Positions 42,901 to 53,100 of a DNA stretch of 64,000 nt are shown here, in pieces. The position numbers and the translations under genes are program-made. The notes under the pieces were generated by a model that saw only the letters and a program-made list of their open reading frames with translations, had not been told where the DNA came from and searched no databases. Source of the DNA: Hirsutella rhossiliensis (lineage: Eukaryota; Ascomycota; Sordariomycetes; Hypocreales; Ophiocordycipitaceae); the NCBI RefSeq assembly GCF_020360975.1, contig NW_025408672.1, positions 3,224,001 through 3,288,000 on the forward strand, read 5' to 3'. Within the stretch, counting starts at the first letter, position 1. Every line of letters begins with the position of its first letter.

Positions 42901-44496
42901 TGGAGAGAACTCGACTCTCACCCCTTTGGAGACCAGTTTAAACTTGCTGGCAAAACTGAAGTTGATGCACTCTTTTCCCGAGGCACCTTCAAACCCGTTC
43001 GGCGCGATCAGATGGATCCGACCGCTGGAAGACCCCTTCCCCTCACTTGGGCTTTCAAGTACAAATTCAACAAGCATGGTTACCTGACCAAGTTCAAGTC
43101 CCGCCTCTGCGTCCGCGGAGACTTACAAGAAACCAACAGCAGGGACACATATGCCGCGACGCTTGCAGCGCGCAACTTTCGCATAATGATGGCCCTGATG
43201 TGCAAGTTCGACCTCGAATCATGGCACCTTGATGCTGTAAACGCTTTTGTGAACGCCGAGTTAGATGAACTCGTGTACGTTGAATTCCCCGATGGATTTA
43301 AACGTTTTGGCTGGGTTCTCAAGCTTCTCCGAGCCCTGTATGGTCTACGAAGATCACCCTTGCTCTGGCAGAAGGAACTCACGACCACCTTTGAAGAACT
43401 AGGCCTCAAGACCTGTTCTGATGAACCATACATCCAGGTAAATGACTGGTGCATCATTTTCTTCTTTGTGGATGATATCTCGATTCTTTATCGGAAGAAG
43501 AACGAGGATAATGTCAACCATCTAATCACACAGCTACAAAGCCACTATGAACTCACCAACCAGGGTGAAGTATCTTGGTTCCTTGGGATCCGAGTCATTC
43601 GAGACCGAGATGCCGGTAAGGTTTGGCTTTGCCAAGATTCGTACATTGACAAGATTGCAACCCAGTATGGAATCACTAAGAAATCTTTCTTCCGAGGCAA
43701 TCCGCTGCCCGGAAATTCTCTTCAACCTCACGACGGACAGGCCACTCCTGAAAGCGTGAACCTTTTTCAACAGAAAACGGGATCGATCAATTTTGTGGCG
43801 ATATCAACTCGACCCGATGTTTCCTTTGGTGTCAGCAAATTGGCTGAACACATGATGAATCCGTCTCCCAAGCACCATGAAATCATGGATCGGATGCTTG
43901 AGTATCTTTTTGCAACACGATTCTTCGCGCTTGAGTTTTCAGGAAATTCCAACGAGCTCCAACTTCTTACCAAGCCGAAGGAAATCCGGATTGCTACCGA
44001 CGCTGCTTTCGCGGATAACCCTGATTCGAGGAAATCCTCCCAAGGATGTCTCATCACTCTCTTCAATGGTCCAATTTGGTGGAACGCTACGAAGCAAACC
44101 ACTGTTACTACTTCTTCCACTGAGGCAGAGCTCCTCGCCTTCACCCACACGGCCAAAGAGACTCTCAGCCTCCTCCGATTGTTCAAGCAAATCGATCTGG
44201 AGCTTGACAACGACCCCGTTATTGAGTGTGACAACACACAGACGATCAGGCTCATCACAGCCGACGTTCCACGTATAAAAACTGCTCTCAAACACGTCGA
44301 TATTCACAACGCCTGGGCAAGGCAAACGTTTCAAGAATGCCACTTTGAGGTCGAGTACATCCCAACGAACCAAATGATCGCGGATGGTCTCACCAAAGCA
44401 CTGCCTGGCCAAGCCTTCAAGGCCTTTGTTCAACAACTTGGTCTCATTGACATTTCTCCACGAGTTCACCACGTTCCCTCTGACGATGAGGAGTGA
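39974..44496 (+). pseudogene. Copia C gag-pol, two frame changes
   Basis: The 890-codon frame from ATG 39,974 covers Gag (SSRVKLNGPSDWKQWISV) and a Cys/His motif (CVCGKDHRFPDCYY). It continues with the protease LLDSASDVHVV, the integrase HHCC (WHRRLGHLNPAALEH, CQVCSLAKAKK) and the core (YIDLFSM, VHRDNDRG, PAERSGGVIG). It ends with the Copia GKR-like motif region (HAEIGYLVGYDSHNIYRIW). The frame changes near 42,640 and again near 42,830. From there the RT runs with LTWAFKYKFNKHGYL, LDAVNAFVNAELDE and catalytic FFVDDISILY. RNase H has ATDAAFADNPDSRKSS and STEAELLAF, and the stop is at 44,496. Fixing two frame changes would restore a polyprotein of about 1,500 residues, so they may be base-call errors. 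Confidence 0.92.
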
Positions 44497-44539
44497 ATAC
44501 CACACAGCCTGAGGGCTTTTCCCTCAGACTGGGGGGGTG

Positions 44540-44757
44540 TGTCGCATTCAGGATGCGTATAATGAAATGCGCGGTTGATAAGCGATGTCATCGAACTTTC
44601 TAGATAACATTACAAAAGCACCCTGGGTGGCAAGTGGCAATTCGCCACCGCAAGGCAGTCATATTCCCTCAGGACTATAAGGAGACAGAACTTCTCACAT
44701 TCATTTTAGATAGACGACAATGAACAGATTGACTCTTACCCTCATTTTATTGCGAGA
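44540..44757 (+). repeat. Copia C 3' LTR, with ATG facing the effector gene
   Basis: Identical to the 5' LTR. An ATG at 44,720 near its end stays open into the adjacent gene in the same frame. Confidence 0.96.
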
Positions 44758-44773
44758 AACGCAGCTTGTCATC

Positions 44774-45079
44774 ATGCACTTCATTTCATCTACTGTTCTA
44801 TGCCTTGCTACCATTGTGCTCGCAGGCAGTGATTCGGCCGTGAAGGCTGCTGCCATTCGACCTTGCTCGTCTGGGTACAACTACTGTGGATGGTATCTCC
44901 AAGATACTTTAGGTAATTTTGACCTAGGCATCACAGGAGATAGTCGACTGCTGACTTGGACCGAAGGTTTCACCATTGGCGACAGAGATGCCATTTACTA
45001 CTGCGCCTCCGACTACAGGGTTCAGCAAATTGAGCATTGTCAAAGAGGTTGTGCTGGTCCGACTGCTCATTGTAATTAA
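44774..45079 (+). CDS. Small secreted cysteine-rich protein (effector candidate)
   Basis: A 101-residue protein from ATG 44,774. The first 23-26 residues form a signal peptide (MHFISSTVLCLATIVLAG, then small residues to about Ala-26). The mature part has six Cys: one pair in PCSSGYNYCGWYL, then YYC, HC, GC and HC near the end. This layout resembles a widespread ascomycete family of small secreted proteins of unknown role, often listed as effector candidates. No catalytic motif is visible. Copia C sits 16 bp upstream of the ATG, separating the gene from its own promoter. Expression would now depend on the LTR, or be lost. The native start was preferred to the in-frame LTR ATG at 44,720 because it begins the signal peptide. 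Confidence 0.85.
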   Translation: MHFISSTVLCLATIVLAGSDSAVKAAAIRPCSSGYNYCGWYLQDTLGNFDLGITGDSRLLTWTEGFTIGDRDAIYYCASDYRVQQIEHCQRGCAGPTAHCN

Positions 45080-45266
45080 ACCCTTTTTTGCATGCCGAAT
45101 AGCCAGAGCTGAATGCCGGCTAGTCAGGACCGTGACGAGAGGATCTTTTCTTTGCCTTGAGGAACGAAGAGACGAAAGGATCCTTCTTCCGCCTCCTTCC
45201 CCGCAAACTGCCCGCCCGCCCCACTTCCCGGGCCGTCCCGGGCCGCTTGACCACTCCGCGAGCCCG

Positions 45267-45368
45267 CTTGCTCCCGCGCGCTAGTAGCAGACCACTGCCT
45301 TCCCCCTTTGTTTGTTTACCCGCTTGCTCCCGGGCGCCAGTAGCAGACCACTGCCTTCCCCCTTTGTT
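45267..45368. repeat. Direct duplication of about 45 bp
   Basis: The block around TAGTAGCAGACCACTGCC..CCCCCTTTGT occurs twice, at about 45,267-45,312 and 45,322-45,368, separated by a few bases. Each copy is preceded by CTTGCTCCCG. It lies upstream of the small predicted gene at 45,405. Confidence 0.8.
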
Positions 45369-45404
45369 CCTCCTAGCACTCGTTTCCAGCCATCCCCCTA
45401 CAGA

Positions 45405-45710
45405 ATGCCGCGAGAACACCCAGTCACGGTCTCACCCGAAGAGGTGAGGCGCACCTTGGGGGATCTCGAATCGCAGAGGTCCCATCGGCGCCGTTCACCG
45501 CTTGTCAGAGTTCCCCACGACGAGATCCTCCGCGTCTTGCACGATATGGACCGCCGGCGCGCTGAAGACCGAAGACGCCGCCGTGAAGCTCAATACCAAT
45601 ATACCGCACACACCCAACTGCCAACCAATCCATCACCGAGGCGACTCACGGAAGAGCAAGCGCCTTCCACTCCACCCGAAGCGCCCCGCCCCAAAGACAC
45701 ACGCAGCTGA
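45405..45710 (+). CDS. Small basic/charged predicted protein
   Basis: ATG 45,405 opens 101 residues ending at 45,710. Two similar helices, VSPEEVRRTLGDLESQRSHR and VPHDEILRVLHDMDRRRAED, look like an internal duplication. A Pro/Thr-rich tail follows. No signal peptide or known domain is visible. It may be a real small gene or a fragment of transposon Gag; I cannot tell which. Confidence 0.35.
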   Translation: MPREHPVTVSPEEVRRTLGDLESQRSHRRRSPLVRVPHDEILRVLHDMDRRRAEDRRRRREAQYQYTAHTQLPTNPSPRRLTEEQAPSTPPEAPRPKDTRS

Positions 45711-45887
45711 GAATGCAGGCTCGCAAATTGCAGACTTGGAAGCTTCTAAACCATCGTTCACATGAAAGTTCTGGGAGATAACGATAGATGTGAGTAGCGG
45801 GCAAATATTGGGGCAGACCCAGTGGCAGGTCTGCAATGGGAAGAAGTTGGAGTTTAGAGTAGTAGCAGTTCGAAGCTTGTCAAGAAG

Positions 45888-46000
45888 AGAGTTAAAGTCT
45901 GCGGTGAAGTCTGCAGTGAAGTTTGTAGTGAAGTTTGCGGTGAAGTTTGTGGTGAAGGTTTGTGGTGAAGTTTGTAGTGAAGTTTGTAGTGAAGTTTGTA
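45888..46000. repeat. 12-bp minisatellite (GTGAAGTTTGTA)
   Basis: About nine copies of GTGAAGTTTGTA with small changes (GTCTGC, GTTTGCG). Being a multiple of three, it keeps one frame open and encodes a VKFV/VKFA cycle. No surrounding gene is supported. Confidence 0.9.
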
Positions 46001-46013
46001 CTTCGTGAAGTAT

Positions 46014-46046
46014 ACCCGTTGGCTGCCGAAGGCCCCGCCAACGGGT
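46014..46046. repeat. Inverted repeat hairpin
   Basis: ACCCGTTGGC and GCCAACGGGT form 10-bp arms around a 13-base GC-rich loop, right after the 12-bp minisatellite. It could be a terminator-like hairpin or a transposon scar. Confidence 0.7.
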
Positions 46047-46769
46047 AATTACCGCGTCCTAGTGAGCCGCCTAGGGCGAGTCCAAAACAGCACAACCAGC
46101 CACTGGGCCATTTGCTGCAGCGGCGGGAGGACACTGGGAAGTCTGCTTGTCTACAACCTGGCGACGGACGGATTTCCGCGCCGGGACACCGCCGTCTCGC
46201 TCGTCATGCAGCCGACAGAGAGTCACGTTTTGCTTCCGTATCATGCCATGGCGCCGCAGTCGACATTTTCTCGGTCTGGCAGGAAACATGATCACCCGAA
46301 AGAGCCCGCAAACCCGTCAATCCCCTAGCGTACTGTATTACAAGCCCAGATAGCCAGTCTTCTTCGCGCAACTAGTGCAATAGACAGATTGTACCCGATT
46401 TTCACATATCCGTGCAAATGTACGTCGTCCGTTAACATCAGATCTGTCCTGCTTACGCAACGCAGGCAACGAACAACAACGACAAATGCTCCCGCCTTCA
46501 TTAGGAATGAAACGATCGAAAGAGTAGCAAGTTGACAGAACTTCGAGAATGATCTCAATCGCGTGATGGTTCTTGACGATGTCCCTCTAGATTGATTGGC
46601 AGTCCCCGTCGGGATGCTATGGGCTTTATATAGACATCACCAAGGGGCCTGCTGCGAGAATTGAAAGAACCGTCTATCGATATGCACAGGTGGCTTGGCT
46701 TCGAGTTTCGACGTCATGGGGAGATGGTATGGATATCCTGGGGCCTATCTCGCTAGTCCCGTGGCTGGC
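46047..46769. other. No recognisable gene
   Basis: Short frames only, none with a recognised domain. It separates the minisatellite from the 3' end of the DUF3638 gene. Confidence 0.45.
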
Positions 46770-48167
46770 TCAGATCGGGTTCCAAATCCCCGGACCGCTA
46801 TTCTCCACCCTTTCAATCAATCTTGCGAACCCCTGTTTTGCATGTCTCCTTGGTGGAAAAGAAGGGTGACTCGCTTCCAACTGTCGACCCTGACAAATGT
46901 ATCCCATTGGAGTGTGCATAATGTCCTGTCCTTTACGGCGGACGCTCAACCACTCCAGCAGAAAGGTGTATATGTCTCCAGCTGAGACGCTTCTGGAAGC
47001 TTTACCAGATGCAGCTCCGGCAGATGCGGTGCTGCCAACCTTGAGTACTGAGCGCAGGTACTTCAGGAGCATCGAATACTCTTCAAAGTCGAAGTACAGT
47101 CTAGCACCGAGCAGCCCCAGCTCAATCGAAAGCCACGAAGGCAAAGGGCTGCTCAGCAGAGGGGAGGGCAAGACGTAGCCGGCCAACTCGCTGGAATGGA
47201 CCATGTTATTGGTCGTCGATGCAGCGTAGGGGATCAGGTGTACCGGCGCTCGCTCCATGGCCCTGATGACCGGTATCAAGAGCTCCACCTCCTCCGGAAT
47301 GATCACCAAAGCTGTCCCATGAACAGGACCCCACAGAACCCACTCGATCGGTCTCTGCTCGGCTCGTTTAGCTATCGCCCCGAGAAGTGACAAAGTCAAG
47401 TCATCGGAACTTACCAAAAAGTTGTCGTTCGGACCTTCAGACCCATTCTCAATCGTGTGCGTGAACTCGGCGGACACGAAAAGCCGCGATCCTGGAGCGC
47501 GAACATTGTACTTCTTCCCCAGGCCTGTGTTTGCAAGAAAGGTAGACACCAACTCGAACCCCGAATCTCCGTCGAGCAGTCCCGTCTGGACAAACGATGA
47601 GATGGCCGGATGCAGACCGGAGAAGCGGAGGCTCTTGTAGTGATGAGGTTTCTGGAATTGGCGGACTTGTTCAACCTGGAATTCTACTTCGCTCCTGTTC
47701 TACTTCCTCCATGAGTGAACTGTAAGTAAGAGACGAGCTGTCTCCACAGCTAGCAGGATATCGCTCCAGCTGCCTTGCAATCCCGCGAAGGCTAGAGTGG
47801 AAGCTCTCCGGTGCATTGTTCCTCGGGGTCTGTGCGGCGCTCCCGTATAGTTCATCAAGCATAATCTGTTCGGGAGATCTGATAACTTCTAGGAGGGCCG
47901 ATGTGTGTGCTTCTTCCGAGAGGAACTTGGGGTATTGCCGAGCGGCACTTGTCCGGCGACAGAAGTCGATGCCTTGGGCATTGAAGAGGCTGCGCAACTG
48001 CTCGTTGTTTCGACACGTCTGCTCGAGCAACCAATGGACGACATCAAATGAGCTGATTCGCATCCCGTCCTTTTTGCGACGCAGATCCAAGATGCTGCGG
48101 TAGACCTCTGGTGGAGCGCAGAAAGTGACGGACTGTGTCGTGGCCAGTTGCCGAAGCCTCATGGCAG

Positions 48168-48222
48168 CTACGCCGTACTCGTTAGCTTTGAGGTTCAAGA
48201 AACAAGGGAAGTCGCTGCATAC
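48168..48222 (-). other. Intron after the DEAH-like motif
   Basis: 55 bp, GTATGC..CGTAG with a GCTAAC branch point. Splicing joins KDHTVQ to AAMRLRQLA, matching the family pattern QACMRMRKL. Confidence 0.8.
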
Positions 48223-50052
48223 CTTGAACTGTGTGATCTTTGGTCTGCCCCAGAGCCAAGGTGAGAGCCCCGCGGGCGTGTGGTGGGAGCTTGAGGTCAG
48301 TACCACGAGTATGGGCTTCGTCCAAGTAGACGAGGCATTCCTGCAGGCTTTCGGCAAATGGCGTGGCTAGAAGAGGATTTCCTTTCCATCTCGGTACCGA
48401 ACCCAGGCTCGGTTGTCATGCGTGCAAAGAAAACTCCTGCCTTTGCATCCGTGTCTTTCTCTAACCATTTCTTGATAAGACTTTGGTTGTCCATCTCCAG
48501 AATGTAGGCCCCAGCATCGATCAACAGCCGAATTTTTGCGTTGGACAGGTGCTTGAGTAGTTCCTCCTCAGTAAGCCGCGCTCCATGGCTCGTTGCGATC
48601 ATACAATCCCGGTTCCTGTCTTGGAGAAGGCATGTGAGCACCTCGGCACTGGTGTGCTTCAGGCTCGGAAGGTCATCTTGCCTGATGGTCAGGGGCAGCA
48701 GCCTTCGATTGTCGTTGGTGCCACTGAACCCTGTTGTCTTTGCCGTGAGCTTCTTTTCGTCTGAACATGAAGACAAGAGAGGCAAATCCCATCCTGAAGA
48801 CTGCAGTTTGACGGCAAACTGCTTCGCGTAGCGCGGGAAAACAAAGGTGTTTAGATAATGGTCGAGCACTTCTCGACTCAGCCGCAGATGGTTCCAGAGT
48901 TTCTCAACTTGTCCGGTATCATCAACATTGATGAGGTTCCAATGGGAGAGGGCTTCCGGGAGGGAGTCGCATCCGGCAGTCCAGCTATCGTACTCTGAGG
49001 CTGGGTCATCAGACTTGAGCACTCTCCCCAGTCCTTCCTGGAACTGGTGGATCGTGAGGCCTGCGTAGTAAAAGGACAAGCAGGTGAAGATTATGGCAAC
49101 ATCGGGATGGCCAAACTCGGCTTGCTCGGACGGCACTCCTTTTGCCTCAAAGGGAACTGCAAGAGGATCCCTCTTCGGATGCAGCCCGTATTGGACATTC
49201 CATCTCTTCCTGAGGCAGAGGAGAAGAATTCCCTTCAACAAGAGGCCTCGAATAATCAGAGCGTTCTTGAACAGCGATGGCTTTGCGGCGAACTCTTTTG
49301 ACAAACTTGCAAAGTCCTCGGGGTCCGGATTGTCCTCGGTTAGGACCCGCCTCAAACACGCCTTGCAAGCATCGGTGTAGGAGCTGGGCAGGCGAAGAAT
49401 CGAAGTGTGTCCGTCGCAAACTGTGTCGGTGACTCTGCTGCGGAGCGTGTCCTCAATCTCGCTTTGCACAATGTAAATCATGGGAAAACCAGGCGCTCGT
49501 TCAACCACCTCGATCCTATGAGGAAACCGTTTGCGCAGATCAGCCAGATTGTCGTGTACGAGTGTTAAAAGGCCCTAGACTACCTTCCAGCGATCGGGAT
49601 GCCCATCTACGGGCACGAGCTGTCCGCTTGGGTAGATCAACTGCGTCTTGACTGCCAACGTGAAGTCTGATTCGTCGAGCACATCACGACAAGTCTTGGT
49701 CAACCAAGATTGGATGGCCATCATCTCGCGAGCTTCCTTGAGCTTGGAGTCGGCGAGCTTCTGGAATCCACTCAGCTTGTATGACATTATGTGCTCTGGA
49801 ATGGCGAGAATGACACCGGAGCGGCCAAGAATGTCTCGATGAAGATCGACGTAGAGCTTCTGCATGTCCGAGCTCGAAGGGGTGCGTCGAGAGAACGGAA
49901 TTTGCCTCATCTCACGTCCAAGCAAGCCTCCGATCTTGGACTGCAAAGTCTGGGCAGTCTGGAGCAGCAAGGCTTTTGGCACGATGAGCCGGCAAAGTTG
50001 CTTTGAGTCTGCAAGAACGGCAACGACCATTGGCACGATGCAAGATGTTTTC

Positions 50053-50135
50053 CTGTAGATTGTGTTAGTTCTTGATCAACATATGGAGAGACGCGACGAT
50101 TGGAATGTCTCCTTCGGTGTGGCTGGGCGTGTTAC
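50053..50135 (-). other. Intron in the DUF3638 region
   Basis: 83 bp, GTAACA..CTACAG with a CTAAC branch point. Splicing restores NMGKGKTSCIVPM, a glycine-rich phosphate-binding-like motif. Confidence 0.85.
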
Positions 50136-53100
50136 CTTTTCCCATGTTGAGCTGCAGCACAGAGTTCGCGGACGAAGGCGGAGAGATGATTGCGTTGGCA
50201 ACCTCAACCTGCTCACGACGAATGAGGAGGTTGCTTTCAATCTCCAGAAGCAGCCAATCTGGAAACTCGATCGGGTCCCAGTTGCTGTGCCCTCTGTCCG
50301 AACAATGCTCAAGGAGCTTCTGACGGTCCCCTCTCCGGAACGCATGCCTAATTCTCAGAAGCCACTGAAGAGTTGTGATTGAGGTGCCATAGAACACTAG
50401 CAGCTCCTTCATTCCCGGGCCAAATATGGCCTTGTCGTTTGACCGCAGTTGCTGGAGGAGCGAAACTGAAGAGACTCGGGGCCAGAGGTTTCCCTGCCGT
50501 AGCCATCGAAACCGGTTGTCGTTTAAGGACAGCGCGTTGGCGATGAGAGCAACGCATCTCGAGACCACTTCGCGGGCCATTGATATGTTCTGGTCGATAC
50601 TTTCCAGTTCCTCTACGTTAGTTTGACCTTGTTGCTCGTCTCCAAGCTCGCGCAACGCGTCGTGACTCTGAAGCAAGTCCTTGCCATACTGCTGCCACAG
50701 TGGCTTCGACGAGTTTGCGAATGTTGTCAAGATCTGGCCAAGTTCCTTCATTTCTCTCTTTTCAGCGCTTCCCTTAGAAGTTTCGTCCTTATCCGAGGCA
50801 GGGCTGATGGCCTGGGAGAGAGGGCACAAGTTGCCAACGGGAGGAGCGCTAGGCCCCTGCTTGAGCAGAAGCTCTTGCGACAGAGACGGGACGACTGTTC
50901 CGTGAGCCGACGAACCAGTTCCCTCTGAGGGATCCCAAGGCTTGGGTCTCGAGGTTTCCGCGCCTCCGATGTGGCGGTCCAAAATTGCCTGCGCCTCATC
51001 GAGATATTCCGAGAGCGTCAGGTTGTTGTGCAGCCGGGTCCATTCCGAGTGCACTCTCTCCATGGGTTGCGGAATCTCAGTGTCGCCAGCATCAAAATCC
51101 ACCGTGGAGGGTGTAGCACAAGGCCATTGAGCGAGAAGGTGTTTCGCCAACCCCTTCGCAACGTTTCTCCGCTTGGTTTCCCGTCGACCTTCGGACTGCG
51201 CTTTCTGATGCTTCAGCGTCGCGGGCTGCGGCTCATGAGCAGGCAATTCGACTAAGATCAGCTCTTCCAGACGTTCCAGCGTCAGGGATGCCCGGTATTT
51301 GAAGTCTGTGAAGAGAGGACAGTCTGGTGGCTGCAAATCTCGCAGTTTTTCAAGTCTCGAGAATGCACACAATGCCCTGATTGCCGCATTATTAGGCTTC
51401 GTGCTGAAAGCCAGCAGCCCGAGGCGGAAAACGACATCATAGATGTTGTCGTCGTCTACATTCCTGCAAAGGTTCACCAAACTCCCCCACTGCTCGCCGA
51501 CATCATTGCCGACCAAGGCATCCAGGGAGCCACAGGGGCTATCGGAAACAGCGTGAAATCCCCCAATGATCTTCCCGGGGATATCTTGGAGGATCTGGGC
51601 GAGACTCGTCTTGGGAATTTTGAATGGTAGGCAGTAGAGGATCTTGGCCGTCTGGTAGACATTGATTCCGCAGCGGGAGCCAGCGATGCGATCTCTAGAC
51701 TCGTAGACCACTACTTTCTCGTTCCGCTCCACTGAGCTGTCGGTGAGACTTCGCTCGTAGAGACTTCGACGTACAGTGGCGCGGTGTTGGAGGGAATGCG
51801 TGTCGTCTTCTGTTGCCGAGCTGACGCACGGCTCTTGAGTGTGAAATGCGTGAAGGCGCATGGATTTGAGAAGAATTTCCCCAATAAGCCTTCCGTAACT
51901 GTCGTGCTGGACTTCCATGGTCAGGTCGCGATTCCATTGGACAGTCTGAAGAATCCTCTTGTCTCTTGGGTAGTAATCCCTCCGCGGACAAAGTTGCTCA
52001 ATTTCTTTCAAAATCAAACGACTGCCGTCGGCCAGGGGCATCCAGGGTTGACAGGCACCAGAGCCGAGAATCCGATACGCTTCTTCGGCCCCAGTAGAGG
52101 CTGTGAGCGGATCCGGCAGAGGGAAAGAGGTTGATGCGTGGAACAAGGCCATAGAGTATAGGAGACGCGTTTCCGGCGGACATGTGAGACGTCCAAGAAC
52201 GCCGTCGATGTCAAATTTGCCGTAGGCATTAGTATCCTTGACTCGAACGGCAACGTGAATCCCGCGGCGTTGATAGGAAAGCTCTCCCAGGCCAGCAATG
52301 ATACTTCGCCGGTGCCCATCAACCATGTCTCGGAGAACAATTTTGCCCTCAAACCCGTAAAGAGCTCCAGCGTCTTGGTTTGGGATCAATCTCGGCTTGC
52401 AGCTGCCGACACTGAAGCAGTCTGTTGCGATTGACGACGAAAGAGAGCTCCAGAAACTTCAATTCCACGGACAGATTTCCTATAGGGGGGCTGATAGACC
52501 GTGATTCTCTCTGACTTCTCGAAGCCTTGCAGAATGTCTTTGATCTTGCCAAAGACTTCCGAGTGAGGGTCAACCAGGTAAGTCTCACGACGTTTGGCCT
52601 GACGAGTTTGAACATTGAGAGTCCAGTTTCCAGGCCTAGAGGTCCAGATGGTTGGCTGTCTTCGGATCTCAAGGTCCCCGGTGGAGAGGTTGAGCCAGTG
52701 AGCGCAGCTGTCAACCAGTTCCGACGGCAAGTCAAAGTCAGACTCCCCTCGAAAGACTCTGCCCGGAATGTACTCAAGAAGATCCGTCCGGCCACGGGTC
52801 CAGTGGATGGCCCTTATGACAACTTCATCGCCGCGACGGCCGAAATGAATATGATGATCATCGACAGGGATGGCCACGACATGACTCATACCAGTCAAAT
52901 ACGAAGGATATGTCAGTAAATTTCGTTTACCAAACAAGTACTTGACGTCTGTTGATCCGATAATATCCAGTGGCGGTCTTCCTAACGGCTGGCCATCTAC
53001 GAGAAGATGGCCCTCGACGATGTTGTAGTGAAAGACCTGCGGTGCGGCCCCATGCTGTGCTTCGCTTCTCATGACAGAGGCAATCCATGAGTCGTTTGGC

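Larger units (their letters stand above)
39560..44757 (+). mobile_element. Copia element C, complete and recent
   Basis: LTRs at 39,560-39,777 and 44,540-44,757 (218 bp) are identical, and AACGC is duplicated at 39,555-39,559 and 44,758-44,762. The LTRs begin TGTCGC and end GCGAGA, so the usual CA end is GA here. The primer-binding site GTTATGAGCCCGG follows at 39,778. A seven-G purine tract precedes the 3' LTR. Two frame changes are the only lesions I see in gag-pol, so it is the best-preserved Copia in the window. Confidence 0.97.
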
